Below are positions 1 through 4,985 of a DNA stretch of 5,931 nucleotides, in pieces. Below the pieces are notes generated by a model. The model was given only the letters and a program-made list of their open reading frames with translations. It was not told the origin of the DNA and ran no database searches. Each line of letters begins with the position of its first letter. Position 1 is the first letter of the stretch. The stretch lies in assembly GCA_019310745.1 (NCBI GenBank), contig JAFDDS010000070.1, forward strand, positions 1 to 5,931. The letters run 5' to 3'. The translations under genes and the position numbers were made by a program. This DNA comes from Deltaproteobacteria bacterium (GTDB lineage: Bacteria > Desulfobacterota > DSM-4660 > Desulfatiglandales > B25-G16).

Positions 1-47
1 AGCATGGCATTTCTCTGATCAGCTTTGATTCATATTTCTGAATCTGC

Positions 48-76
48 TTTAAACAATTTTATGCTCCCCGTAATAT
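48..76 (+). promoter_or_regulatory. Weak candidate sigma-70-type promoter for the phosphatase gene
   Basis: TTTAAA at 48-53 and TAATAT at 71-76 are separated by 17 bases. Each matches four of six consensus positions. The candidate start of transcription would fall near 83, leaving a short leader before the ribosome binding site at 96-102. The surrounding DNA is AT-rich, so chance matches are likely and the call is tentative. Confidence 0.22.
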
Positions 77-95
77 ATAGCCTAAATTTTAAATG

Positions 96-102
96 TAAGG
101 AA
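96..102 (+). promoter_or_regulatory. Ribosome binding site of the CysQ-like gene
   Basis: TAAGGAA lies 7 bases before the ATG at 110. This is good Shine-Dalgarno spacing and fixes the start codon. It contrasts with ispD, hemC and cobA-hemD, which have no recognisable Shine-Dalgarno sequence. Confidence 0.7.
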
Positions 103-109
103 TTTTCTG

Positions 110-877
110 ATGAAACAAGACCTCGAATACTTATTGGATGTTGGAAGGCAAGCAGCCCGGCTAGCAGCAGAAAGGATAAAGACCATCTATGAGCAATATC
201 TTTCAGGTGGTAATATTAGTATCAGAGAAAAAGGTAAGGACGGTCCAGTAACTGCAGCCGACATGGCCGCAAATCAGATTATCAAAGAAAAGCTCAAAGG
301 CATCTTTGCTGAACATGCTATTCTAACAGAAGAAGAGCCTGCTACATGGAATAACACAGGATATGAATGGGTCTGGATGATTGACCCTTTGGATGGCACA
401 AGAGATTTTATCAAAGCCAATGGTGAATTCGTTACTATGATTGGCTTAACACATCGTGGTGAACCAACCATTGGTGTTGTGGTAGAGCCAACTACTGGGT
501 TAGAGCTTTATGCATGCAAGGGTTTAGGTGCCTATAAAAGCTGGCTGTCTCAAGGAGATACTTCATCAAGAGTAAAAATAACTGCTACTCCAGACCTGAA
601 AAATTTACGCCTTGCTGTCAGCCGCTCGCACAGGGATCCAAAGATAGACAAATTCATTGAAATACTTTCTGTACAGAGTGAAATTCCTTCAGGAAGTGTG
701 GGCAGGAAGTTGGCTATGGTCATCAATGGAGAGGCAGATATATATGTGCACCCCGCCAGAGGCACAAAATTATGGGATACCTGCGCCTGTGACGTTATTG
801 CTTCAGAGGCTGGGGGTGTTCTCTTTTCAGGAACTGGGGAGCCGATAAGCTTATGGCCTACTGGTATGTTCAACTAA
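110..877 (+). CDS. cysQ: CysQ-like 3'(2'),5'-bisphosphate nucleotidase / inositol monophosphatase family protein, probable C-terminal frameshift
   Basis: A 255-residue Mg-dependent phosphatase of the inositol monophosphatase superfamily. The family signatures are in order: GPVTAAD at residues 45-51, ILTEEE at 71-76, the metal-binding IDPLDGT at 91-97, and WDTCACD at 222-228 followed by EAGG. The acidic residues of these motifs normally bind the catalytic metals, so the active site looks complete. The GPVTAAD and DPLDGT forms and the length favour CysQ, which hydrolyses 3'-phosphoadenosine 5'-phosphate to AMP in the cytoplasm during sulfate assimilation. A sugar- or inositol-phosphate phosphatase cannot be excluded. 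The start is set by a good ribosome binding site 7 bases upstream. The C-terminus is odd: after GEPIS (residues 243-247) the open frame ends in nine unfamiliar residues, while a family-like tail continues in another frame to 929. The gene stands alone on the plus strand, convergent with cobA-hemD. The family assignment is secure; the exact substrate is not. Confidence 0.88.
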   Translation: MKQDLEYLLDVGRQAARLAAERIKTIYEQYLSGGNISIREKGKDGPVTAADMAANQIIKEKLKGIFAEHAILTEEEPATWNNTGYEWVWMIDPLDGTRDFIKANGEFVTMIGLTHRGEPTIGVVVEPTTGLELYACKGLGAYKSWLSQGDTSSRVKITATPDLKNLRLAVSRSHRDPKIDKFIEILSVQSEIPSGSVGRKLAMVINGEADIYVHPARGTKLWDTCACDVIASEAGGVLFSGTGEPISLWPTGMFN

Positions 878-929
878 CCTATTAGACAAAGTGGTCTGGG
901 CATCAAGGAATGTGTGGGGACTTAGTTAG
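849..929 (+). other. Displaced 3' end of the CysQ-like gene in another frame (apparent frameshift)
   Basis: In the frame starting at 849 the translation after the first codon runs YGLLVCSTN, then LLDKVVWASRNVWG, and stops at TAG 927-929. Proteins of this superfamily usually follow the G-x-P-[IL] turn with a Y-[NG] and then a segment ending in a short strand such as GIVASN or VVASRN. Removing one base near 848-852, for example one T of GCTTATGG, joins GEPIS directly to YGLLV and gives a 272-residue protein. I infer a one-base insertion, either real or an assembly error. No classical slippery sequence is visible, so programmed frameshifting is unlikely. Confidence 0.5.
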
Positions 930-957
930 TTCGCTACGCTCCATAATTGGAATACTG

Positions 958-980
958 GCCCGCCCTGGCGCGACATTCCT
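958..980. repeat. Interspersed repeat module, GCCCGCCCTG/CGCGAC type, copy 1
   Basis: GCCCGCCCTG at 958-967 is followed by GCGCGACATTCCT. The same module recurs at 3715-3736, just upstream of hemC, with one substitution and one missing base in about 23. It is GC-rich DNA embedded in an AT-rich spacer and lies outside any supported gene. The preceding TGGAATACTGG (948-958) resembles TGGAATGCTGG at 1090-1100, so this spacer appears assembled from several short repeat types. No function is apparent. Confidence 0.55.
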
Positions 981-1047
981 AAAACATACTATTGTATCTG
1001 TGATGTTTCGGAAATTAAAGCCGTAGAAATCAAGCATTGCAAATCAG

Positions 1048-1084
1048 GCCTGCCCGCCATCTGGCAGGCGGGTCTGGGCCAGGG
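1048..1084. repeat. GC-rich hairpin with two alternative stems, fused to the GGTCTGGGCCAGGG repeat
   Basis: GCCTGCC at 1048-1054 is an exact reverse complement of GGCAGGC at 1063-1069. The overlapping CCCGCC at 1053-1058 is an exact reverse complement of GGCGGG at 1067-1072. The two stems are mutually exclusive, each with an 8-base loop. Directly after them, GGTCTGGGCCAGGG at 1071-1084 matches the core of the 17-base repeats at 3800-3816 and 3893-3909. No T-run follows on either strand, so it does not look like an intrinsic terminator. It resembles a REP-like interspersed palindromic element lying between two convergent genes. Confidence 0.6.
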
Positions 1085-1108
1085 AGTGATGGAATGCTGG
1101 AGTGATGG
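1083..1108. repeat. Short direct repeat GGAGTGATGG
   Basis: GGAGTGATGG occurs exactly at 1083-1092 and again at 1099-1108, with the two copies offset by 16 bases. TGGAATGCTGG lies between them and nearly matches TGGAATACTGG at 948-958. It looks like a remnant of a low-complexity tandem array in non-coding DNA. No coding potential is seen from 930 to 1181. Confidence 0.5.
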
Positions 1109-1149
1109 TGTTAGAGAAAAAATGCAAAATTCAAAAGGTTAGAATTATT

Positions 1150-1183
1150 AAAAACCCTGATATTTCAAAATGTTGCAGGATTT
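1150..1183 (-). terminator. Candidate intrinsic terminator after cobA-hemD
   Basis: On the minus strand AAATCCTG (1183-1176) can pair with CAGGGTTT (1159-1152) in an 8 bp stem with one G-U wobble and a 16-base loop. The downstream arm runs into five T residues (1154-1150). The upstream arm overlaps the cobA-hemD stop codon. The stem is weak and the T-run is short and partly inside the stem, so this is only a candidate. No comparable structure was found for the convergent phosphatase gene. Confidence 0.35.
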
Positions 1184-2735
1184 ATGAAATACTTCTCTGA
1201 TGCTCATAAAATTCTATTATGGCCTTAGTAAGGGCATCCACCGTATATTCATCAGGCACTATATCTACCTTTAGCCCTTTTTCGGCTGCCCTTTGAGCAG
1301 TAATTGGTCCAATACAGGCAACCTTTGCCTTTAAAATTTCTTTAAAGATCGATCTACTTTTTAGCAGGGCCAAAAAATTATCAACAGTTGAAGGACTGGT
1401 AAAGGTAATCATATCTATTGCACCGTCTTTAAACAGCGTGCGTAATTTATGTTGACTATAGTCTGGCTTCACTGTCTTATATGCCTCAGCAACATCGACT
1501 ATCGCTCCCAACTCAGTGAGTTGTTTAGGAATATAGTCCCGTGCTATTACAGGCCTTGGCAGAAGAATCCTCTTCCCATCAAGGAGTGATTGTTTTAATC
1601 CCTCCACAACACCCTCTGCCCAATACTGATCAGGAATAAGGTCAGGATTAATGCCCATATCCATTAAAGTTGCTGCGGTTCCTGGCCCTATAGCACCAAT
1701 ATTAATACCTTTAAGATACCGGGTATCCTTTTTTTGAAAATCCAATCGTTTAAAAAAGTATTTCACCCCATTAACACTGGTAAATAGTATCCAGTCATAC
1801 TGTGAAAGACTTGTTATTGCTTTATCAAGTTCCTTCCAGCTTGCAGGGGGTAGTATGGTAATAGTCGGAAATAGTAAACACTCGGCACCTAACTCAGATA
1901 AAGTCCTGATAAAGCCTGCTGCCTGATCCTCAGGCCGTGTAACAACAATTTTCTTTCCAAATAATAGACGGGATTCAAACCAATTGAGATACTCACGCAG
2001 ATTCACCACATCACCAACTACAATTATTCCGGGGGCTCCAAGATCTGAATCTTTCACCTTTTGATCAATATTGGCAAGGGTTCCAATGACTGTCCTCTGA
2101 TTCGGCATTGTGCCATTGCTCACAACTGCTGCTGGAGTATCTGGTGGTTTACCCAAAGCTGTCAACTTTTTTGCTATCTTATATAGATTTGCAATACCCA
2201 TAAGGAATACGAGGGTGCCAGATGATTGTGCTAAGGCATTCCAGTTTATATGTGACTCTTCCTTAGTAGGGTCCTCATGTCCGGTTATAAAAGATGCAGT
2301 AGATGCGAGATTTCTGTGCGTTAAGGGTATCCCAGCATACGCAGGCGCTGCAACTGCCGATGTTACTCCAGGGACTATCTCAAATGTAATCCCTTCCTTA
2401 GAAAGCTCTATGGCTTCCTCACCACCTCTTCCAAAAATAAAAGGGTCGCCACCTTTTAACCTTGCTACTGTTAAACCCTTCTTGGAACTGGCAACCAGAA
2501 GATTATTTATATCCTTTTGAGGCATCGTATGGTGGCCACTTTTTTTTCCCACATATATAATCTCTGCATCTGTATGCGCCAGCGATAAAAGTGATTCGTT
2601 AACAAGGTAATCGTATACAATTATATCAGCCTTTTTAAGGCATTCCCTTCCCTTTACGGTAATAAGATCGGGGTCACCTGGGCCAGCACCAATAAGGTAA
2701 ACTATTCCTTTAGTTTTATCTTTCAACTTATTCAT
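1182..2735 (-). CDS. cobA-hemD: Fused uroporphyrinogen-III C-methyltransferase / uroporphyrinogen-III synthase (CobA-HemD)
   Basis: A 517-residue two-domain enzyme. Residues ~10-250 are an S-adenosylmethionine-dependent uroporphyrinogen-III methyltransferase. It has the glycine-rich VYLIGAGPGDPDL at 12-24, RLKGGDPFIFGRGGEE at 92-107, VVSNGTMPNQRT at 204-215 and GIIVVGD at 236-242. Residues ~260-510 are uroporphyrinogen-III synthase, with VTRPED at 265-270, LLPRP at 391-395, ITFTSPSTVDNF at 443-454 and ACIGPITAQRAAEKG at 473-487. The HemD half closes hydroxymethylbilane to uroporphyrinogen III. The CobA half methylates C2 and C7 to give precorrin-2, the entry to siroheme and cobalamin. The fusion is known in Firmicutes, Desulfobacterota and other phyla and is intact here. 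It follows hemC by 14 bp, so the two are surely co-transcribed. The ATG at 2735 sits close to the SUMT start and is the natural choice, although the leader TTATTTTTATAAAG has no convincing Shine-Dalgarno sequence. Confidence 0.95.
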   Translation of the reverse strand: MNKLKDKTKGIVYLIGAGPGDPDLITVKGRECLKKADIIVYDYLVNESLLSLAHTDAEIIYVGKKSGHHTMPQKDINNLLVASSKKGLTVARLKGGDPFIFGRGGEEAIELSKEGITFEIVPGVTSAVAAPAYAGIPLTHRNLASTASFITGHEDPTKEESHINWNALAQSSGTLVFLMGIANLYKIAKKLTALGKPPDTPAAVVSNGTMPNQRTVIGTLANIDQKVKDSDLGAPGIIVVGDVVNLREYLNWFESRLLFGKKIVVTRPEDQAAGFIRTLSELGAECLLFPTITILPPASWKELDKAITSLSQYDWILFTSVNGVKYFFKRLDFQKKDTRYLKGINIGAIGPGTAATLMDMGINPDLIPDQYWAEGVVEGLKQSLLDGKRILLPRPVIARDYIPKQLTELGAIVDVAEAYKTVKPDYSQHKLRTLFKDGAIDMITFTSPSTVDNFLALLKSRSIFKEILKAKVACIGPITAQRAAEKGLKVDIVPDEYTVDALTKAIIEFYEHQRSIS

Positions 2736-2749
2736 CTTTATAAAAATAA

Positions 2750-3676
2750 TTATAAACTTCTTCCATAAATTTTTTCCAATATTTTTCCTGCCCCTGCATC
2801 TAAAAGCATACTCGCCAGAGTTGCTCCAAGTTCTTTGGCATTTTCAGGTGAGCCAATAATTGTATCCCTAAAAATAATGCCTCCATCAAGGTCAGCCACC
2901 AAGCCATCTAACAACAGGGAGTTATCCTTTAATCTTGCAAAACCAGCAATAGGGATCTGACAACCACCCTGAAGTTCCATCAGAAAGGATCTTTCAGCTT
3001 CCACCGCCACCCTTGTTGCATAATGATCCAGAAATTTTAACCTATGTATTGTTTCCTCATCATCCAGACGGAATTCAAGGCCCAAGGCACCTTGCCCTAC
3101 TGCAGGCAGCATACAATCAAAAGAAAGCGGTTGTGTTACCTTATCCGCAAGACCTATCCTTATTAAACCGGCTGCGGCAACAACAATTGCCTGAATATCA
3201 ACGCTCTCTAATTTTCTGATCCTGGTATCCAGGTTTCCCCTTAAAGGAACAATCTTTACATCTGATCGATAATGAAGAATCTGGGCGGCACGTCTTAAAC
3301 TGCTTGTACCTATGCAAGATCCCGCTGGTAAATCTTTAATTGGTATATTATCCTTAGAAAGCATCACATCATGTGGGTCTTCTCTCTCAGGGAAGATTCC
3401 TATGCATAAAGTATCTGGCAGTTCCGCAGGAACATCCTTTAGGCTATGCACAGCAACATCTATCTCGCCTCTGCTAAGGGACTCCTCTATCTCTTTTACA
3501 AATAACCCCTTTCCTCCAATAGCGCTTAATGGTCTGTTGACGATCCTGTCACCTTTTGTTGTTATTGTAATTAAATCAACCCTGATATCAGCATAGTGGG
3601 CGGTGATTCTATCCATTACCCATTGAGCTTGAGCAAGAGCCAGCTTGCTGGCCCGGGTACCTATTTTTATAGTCAT
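2750..3676 (-). CDS. hemC: Porphobilinogen deaminase (hydroxymethylbilane synthase)
   Basis: A 308-residue cytoplasmic enzyme that polymerises four porphobilinogens into hydroxymethylbilane, the substrate of the HemD domain encoded immediately downstream. It begins with the family N-terminus MTIKIGTRASKLALAQ. HSLKDVP at 77-83 contains the catalytic aspartate D81. GTSSLRR (123-129) and RGNLDTR (146-152) are the substrate- and cofactor-binding loops. PAVGQGAL is at 191-198, and LQGGCQIPIAG at 235-245 carries C239, the cysteine that holds the dipyrromethane cofactor. The length matches the usual ~310 residues. I place the start at the ATG at 3676. The open frame extends 22 codons further to a TTG at 3742, but that stretch is translated repeat DNA, is not conserved family sequence and has no ribosome binding site. 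The ATG itself also lacks a clear Shine-Dalgarno sequence. There are 14 bp to cobA-hemD. No hemA or hemB is in the window. Confidence 0.96.
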   Translation of the reverse strand: MTIKIGTRASKLALAQAQWVMDRITAHYADIRVDLITITTKGDRIVNRPLSAIGGKGLFVKEIEESLSRGEIDVAVHSLKDVPAELPDTLCIGIFPEREDPHDVMLSKDNIPIKDLPAGSCIGTSSLRRAAQILHYRSDVKIVPLRGNLDTRIRKLESVDIQAIVVAAAGLIRIGLADKVTQPLSFDCMLPAVGQGALGLEFRLDDEETIHRLKFLDHYATRVAVEAERSFLMELQGGCQIPIAGFARLKDNSLLLDGLVADLDGGIIFRDTIIGSPENAKELGATLASMLLDAGAGKILEKIYGRSL

Positions 3677-3688
3677 TATTGAAATACT

Positions 3689-3707
3689 TAAAGTGCCTAA
3701 AGTGAGC
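3689..3707. repeat. AAAGTGCC repeat, copy 1, just upstream of hemC
   Basis: TAAAGTGCCTAAAGTGAGC holds two copies of a 9-base unit close to TAAAGTGCC and ends 12 bases before the hemC start codon. AAAGTGCC-x-AAAGTGAGC recurs upstream of ispD (4721-4738) with one mismatch in 18. On the gene strand it reads as CACTTT boxes. It could be a regulatory site or simply a dispersed repeat; the sequence does not decide. Confidence 0.6.
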
Positions 3708-3736
3708 CCGCCCTGCCCGCCCTGTCGCGACTTCCT
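3706..3736. repeat. Tandem GCCCGCCCT plus CGCGAC module, copy 2
   Basis: GCCCGCCCT occurs twice in tandem (3706-3714 and 3715-3723), followed by GTCGCGACTTCCT. The second unit and its tail match 958-980. The block joins directly onto the AAAGTGAGC end of the neighbouring repeat. It is the source of the spurious N-terminal extension (KSRQGGQGG) that would result from starting hemC upstream. Confidence 0.55.
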
Positions 3737-3799
3737 TGGCAAATATTGGAATTTCTATATTATTCATAAGTCCTGACAATACAGCCTAAGCATTACATG

Positions 3800-3816
3800 C
3801 CAGGTCTGGGCCAGGG
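3800..3816. repeat. CCAGGTCTGGGCCAGGG interspersed repeat, copy 1
   Basis: This 17-base sequence is identical to 3893-3909, and its last 14 bases equal 1071-1084 in a different spacer. It contains partial palindromes (CCAG..CTGG and CTGG.CCAG). It is followed by GGTGCGACGTG, loosely like the CGCGAC of the other module. It lies in the 282-base gap between ispD and hemC, which otherwise holds only AT-rich unique sequence. Confidence 0.65.
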
Positions 3817-3892
3817 GTGCGACGTGATTTGAATATACGCTTGCTTCTGATGTATCACCAATCCTGGTCTATCTTTGCTGAGTCAAGTTTTA

Positions 3893-3909
3893 CCAGGTCT
3901 GGGCCAGGG
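3893..3909. repeat. CCAGGTCTGGGCCAGGG interspersed repeat, copy 2
   Basis: An exact copy of 3800-3816, offset by 93 bases in the same orientation. It is followed within about ten bases by the AAAGTGCC repeat, so two repeat families abut here. An exact 17-base match at this spacing is very unlikely to be chance. Confidence 0.65.
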
Positions 3910-3919
3910 CTAAAGTTAT

Positions 3920-3939
3920 AAGTGCCTAAAGTGCCTAAA
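3920..3939. repeat. AAAGTGCC repeat, copy 2, just downstream of ispD
   Basis: AAGTGCCTAAAGTGCCTAAA is two units of the 9-base TAAAGTGCC repeat. It lies 19 bases past the ispD stop codon and about 245 bases upstream of hemC. TGCCTAA (3932-3938) is also complementary to TTAGGCA at the end of ispD (3959-3965), but no T-run follows, so I do not call a terminator. Confidence 0.6.
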
Positions 3940-3958
3940 ATTTAAAGTAAACTAAAAC

Positions 3959-4684
3959 TTAGGCAGTTTTCTTTGACATGAGAAATCGTGCTATATCGAG
4001 ATCCCGGGGTGTAGTTACTTTTATATTATTCTCCTCACCCTCAATTATCTTTACTGGTATACCCATTTTTTCAATCAGAAAAGCATCATCTGTCGCCTCT
4101 TCCCACCCATCTTTAATAGCCTTCTGATGGGCCAGATTTATATCCTCGAATTGAAAGATCTGGGGTGTCTGAATTAACCATAAGTGACTTCGATGAACGG
4201 ATCGTAAGACCATGTTCTGAGCGTCTAATTCTTTTACTGTTTCTTTGACAGGAAGACCAGTAATCACTGCCCTAAATTTTTTTGCAGCCCTAATCACGTT
4301 TGTAATTAGCTCAGTTGTAACTAAGGGCCTGACACCATCATGGATAAGCACCCACCTACACAAATCGCCAATAGCCTCAAGTCCTTTTCTTACAGAATCC
4401 TGTCTCCTTTTCCCTCCAACAACAACCTTAAAAACCTTGTTTTGTTTATATCTATCCACTATCTCCCGGTTGCAATAATCCACATCATCTTCAGAAACCA
4501 CAACCACGATCTTGTCAACCAGGTTGCATTTCTGAAAATGACTCAGGGTAACTGCTAAAATTGGTTTCCCGCACAGATCGATAAATTGCTTTGCCTTATT
4601 AGAACCCATCCTGGCACCAACGCCTGCAGCAGGAATAATTGCTATTACCTGGTTGGGTAAATCATTGCTTTGTTGAATTACCAT
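3959..4684 (-). CDS. ispD: 2-C-methyl-D-erythritol 4-phosphate cytidylyltransferase (IspD)
   Basis: A 241-residue cytoplasmic enzyme that couples MEP to CTP, giving CDP-methylerythritol in the non-mevalonate isoprenoid pathway. The nucleotide-binding start PAAGVGARMG is at 18-27, followed by NKAKQF at 29-34. R25 and K32 correspond to the catalytic basic pair of the family. GGKRRQDSVRKGL is at 90-102, and LIHDGVRPLV at 113-122 has the metal-binding D116. VKETVKEL is at 146-153, ATDDA at 197-201, and NIKVTTPRDLDIA at 220-232 has the substrate-contacting K222. The length equals the usual ~235 residues, so the gene is intact and not fused to IspF. The ATG at 4684 leaves a normal 12-residue lead-in and is the only good start, but no Shine-Dalgarno sequence precedes it. 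Neither ispF nor another MEP gene is adjacent. Repeat-filled spacers on both sides suggest it is transcribed by itself or read weakly into hemC. Confidence 0.96.
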   Translation of the reverse strand: MVIQQSNDLPNQVIAIIPAAGVGARMGSNKAKQFIDLCGKPILAVTLSHFQKCNLVDKIVVVVSEDDVDYCNREIVDRYKQNKVFKVVVGGKRRQDSVRKGLEAIGDLCRWVLIHDGVRPLVTTELITNVIRAAKKFRAVITGLPVKETVKELDAQNMVLRSVHRSHLWLIQTPQIFQFEDINLAHQKAIKDGWEEATDDAFLIEKMGIPVKIIEGEENNIKVTTPRDLDIARFLMSKKTA

Positions 4685-4712
4685 GATTGTAAAAAGGTAG
4701 TAAGGTCTGTAG

Positions 4713-4718
4713 CTTATA
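4713..4718 (-). promoter_or_regulatory. Candidate -10 box for ispD
   Basis: On the minus strand this reads TATAAG, five of six matches to the -10 consensus, and would give a leader of about 20 bases before the ispD ATG. No good -35 box lies at the right distance. That region is instead occupied by the CACTTT repeats at 4720-4750. A terminator upstream (4904-4962) makes a promoter in this spacer expected. Confidence 0.25.
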
Positions 4719-4719
4719 T

Positions 4720-4750
4720 GAAAGTGCCGAAAGTGAGCTAAAGTGCCTAG
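4720..4750. repeat. AAAGTGCC repeat, copy 3, upstream of ispD
   Basis: Three degenerate units (GAAAGTGCC, GAAAGTGAGC, TAAAGTGCC) lie end to end. Their first two match the copy before hemC with one mismatch in 18. They abut the candidate -10 box of ispD, where upstream promoter elements would sit. The role, if any, is unknown. Confidence 0.6.
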
Positions 4751-4761
4751 TTAAGTCGTCT

Positions 4762-4903
4762 ACTACGCAACTACTCAACCATCTGACCACTCAACTACTT
4801 TCATCCTTCGTCATGGCCGAAAGGTCATGCGTGTTCGTTGTATTTGTATTTGTGAGTAGTTGGCAGCTTTTTGTGGGTTATAGGTTGCAGATTATGGGTC
4901 ATG
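4762..4903. repeat. Non-coding spacer with degenerate short tandem and inverted repeats
   Basis: CAACTACTCA (4768-4777) is the exact reverse complement of TGAGTAGTTG (4853-4862), with 75 bases between them, and a partial third copy CAACTACT lies at 4792-4799. TTGTAT is repeated in tandem at 4838-4849. From 4876 to 4903 four degenerate heptamers follow one another: GGTTATA, GGTTGCA, GATTATG, GGTCATG. No plausible gene is seen on either strand. The region looks like decayed low-complexity arrays. Confidence 0.45.
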
Positions 4904-4962
4904 AAAAAATAAAAATGTCGTTTGTCAGCAATTCGTTGCTCTTTACTCAAACAACAAACAAC
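4904..4962 (-). terminator. Intrinsic terminator of the slipin / Rho_N-like unit
   Basis: On the minus strand GTTGTTTGT (4962-4954) pairs with ACAAACGAC (4925-4917), 9 bp with one G-U wobble. Nested inside is AGCAA-CGAA-TTGCT (4940-4927), a 5 bp hairpin with a four-base loop. The outer stem is followed within two bases by TTTTTATTTTTT (4915-4904). It starts about 24 bases after the Rho_N-like stop codon. The layout fits a factor-independent terminator, although the 28-base interior is larger than usual. Confidence 0.55.
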
Positions 4963-4985
4963 GGAAAACAGGCAAACACAAGCCA

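Noticed and set aside
21..50. GATTCA/TGAATC hairpin at 27-44 as the terminator of a gene to the left
   Set aside because: A 6 bp AT-rich stem with only three T residues afterwards, and no upstream gene end is visible in the window.
893..901. GGTCTGGGC as a further copy of the GGTCTGGGCCAGGG repeat
   Set aside because: Only nine bases match, and it falls inside the displaced reading frame of the phosphatase gene, where coding explains it.
3677..3742. 22-codon upstream extension of hemC from a TTG at 3742
   Set aside because: It translates the GCCCGCCCT and AAAGTGCC repeats, lacks a ribosome binding site, and precedes the canonical family N-terminus beginning at the ATG at 3676.
3689..3939. 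A CRISPR array formed by the repeats between ispD and hemC
   Set aside because: The repeats are 9-17 bases long, irregularly spaced and of several families, with no cas genes nearby.
3932..3965. TGCCTAA / TTAGGCA inverted repeat at the end of ispD as a terminator
   Set aside because: A 7 bp AT-rich stem with a 20-base loop and no T-run after it on the minus strand; one arm is part of the AAAGTGCC repeat.
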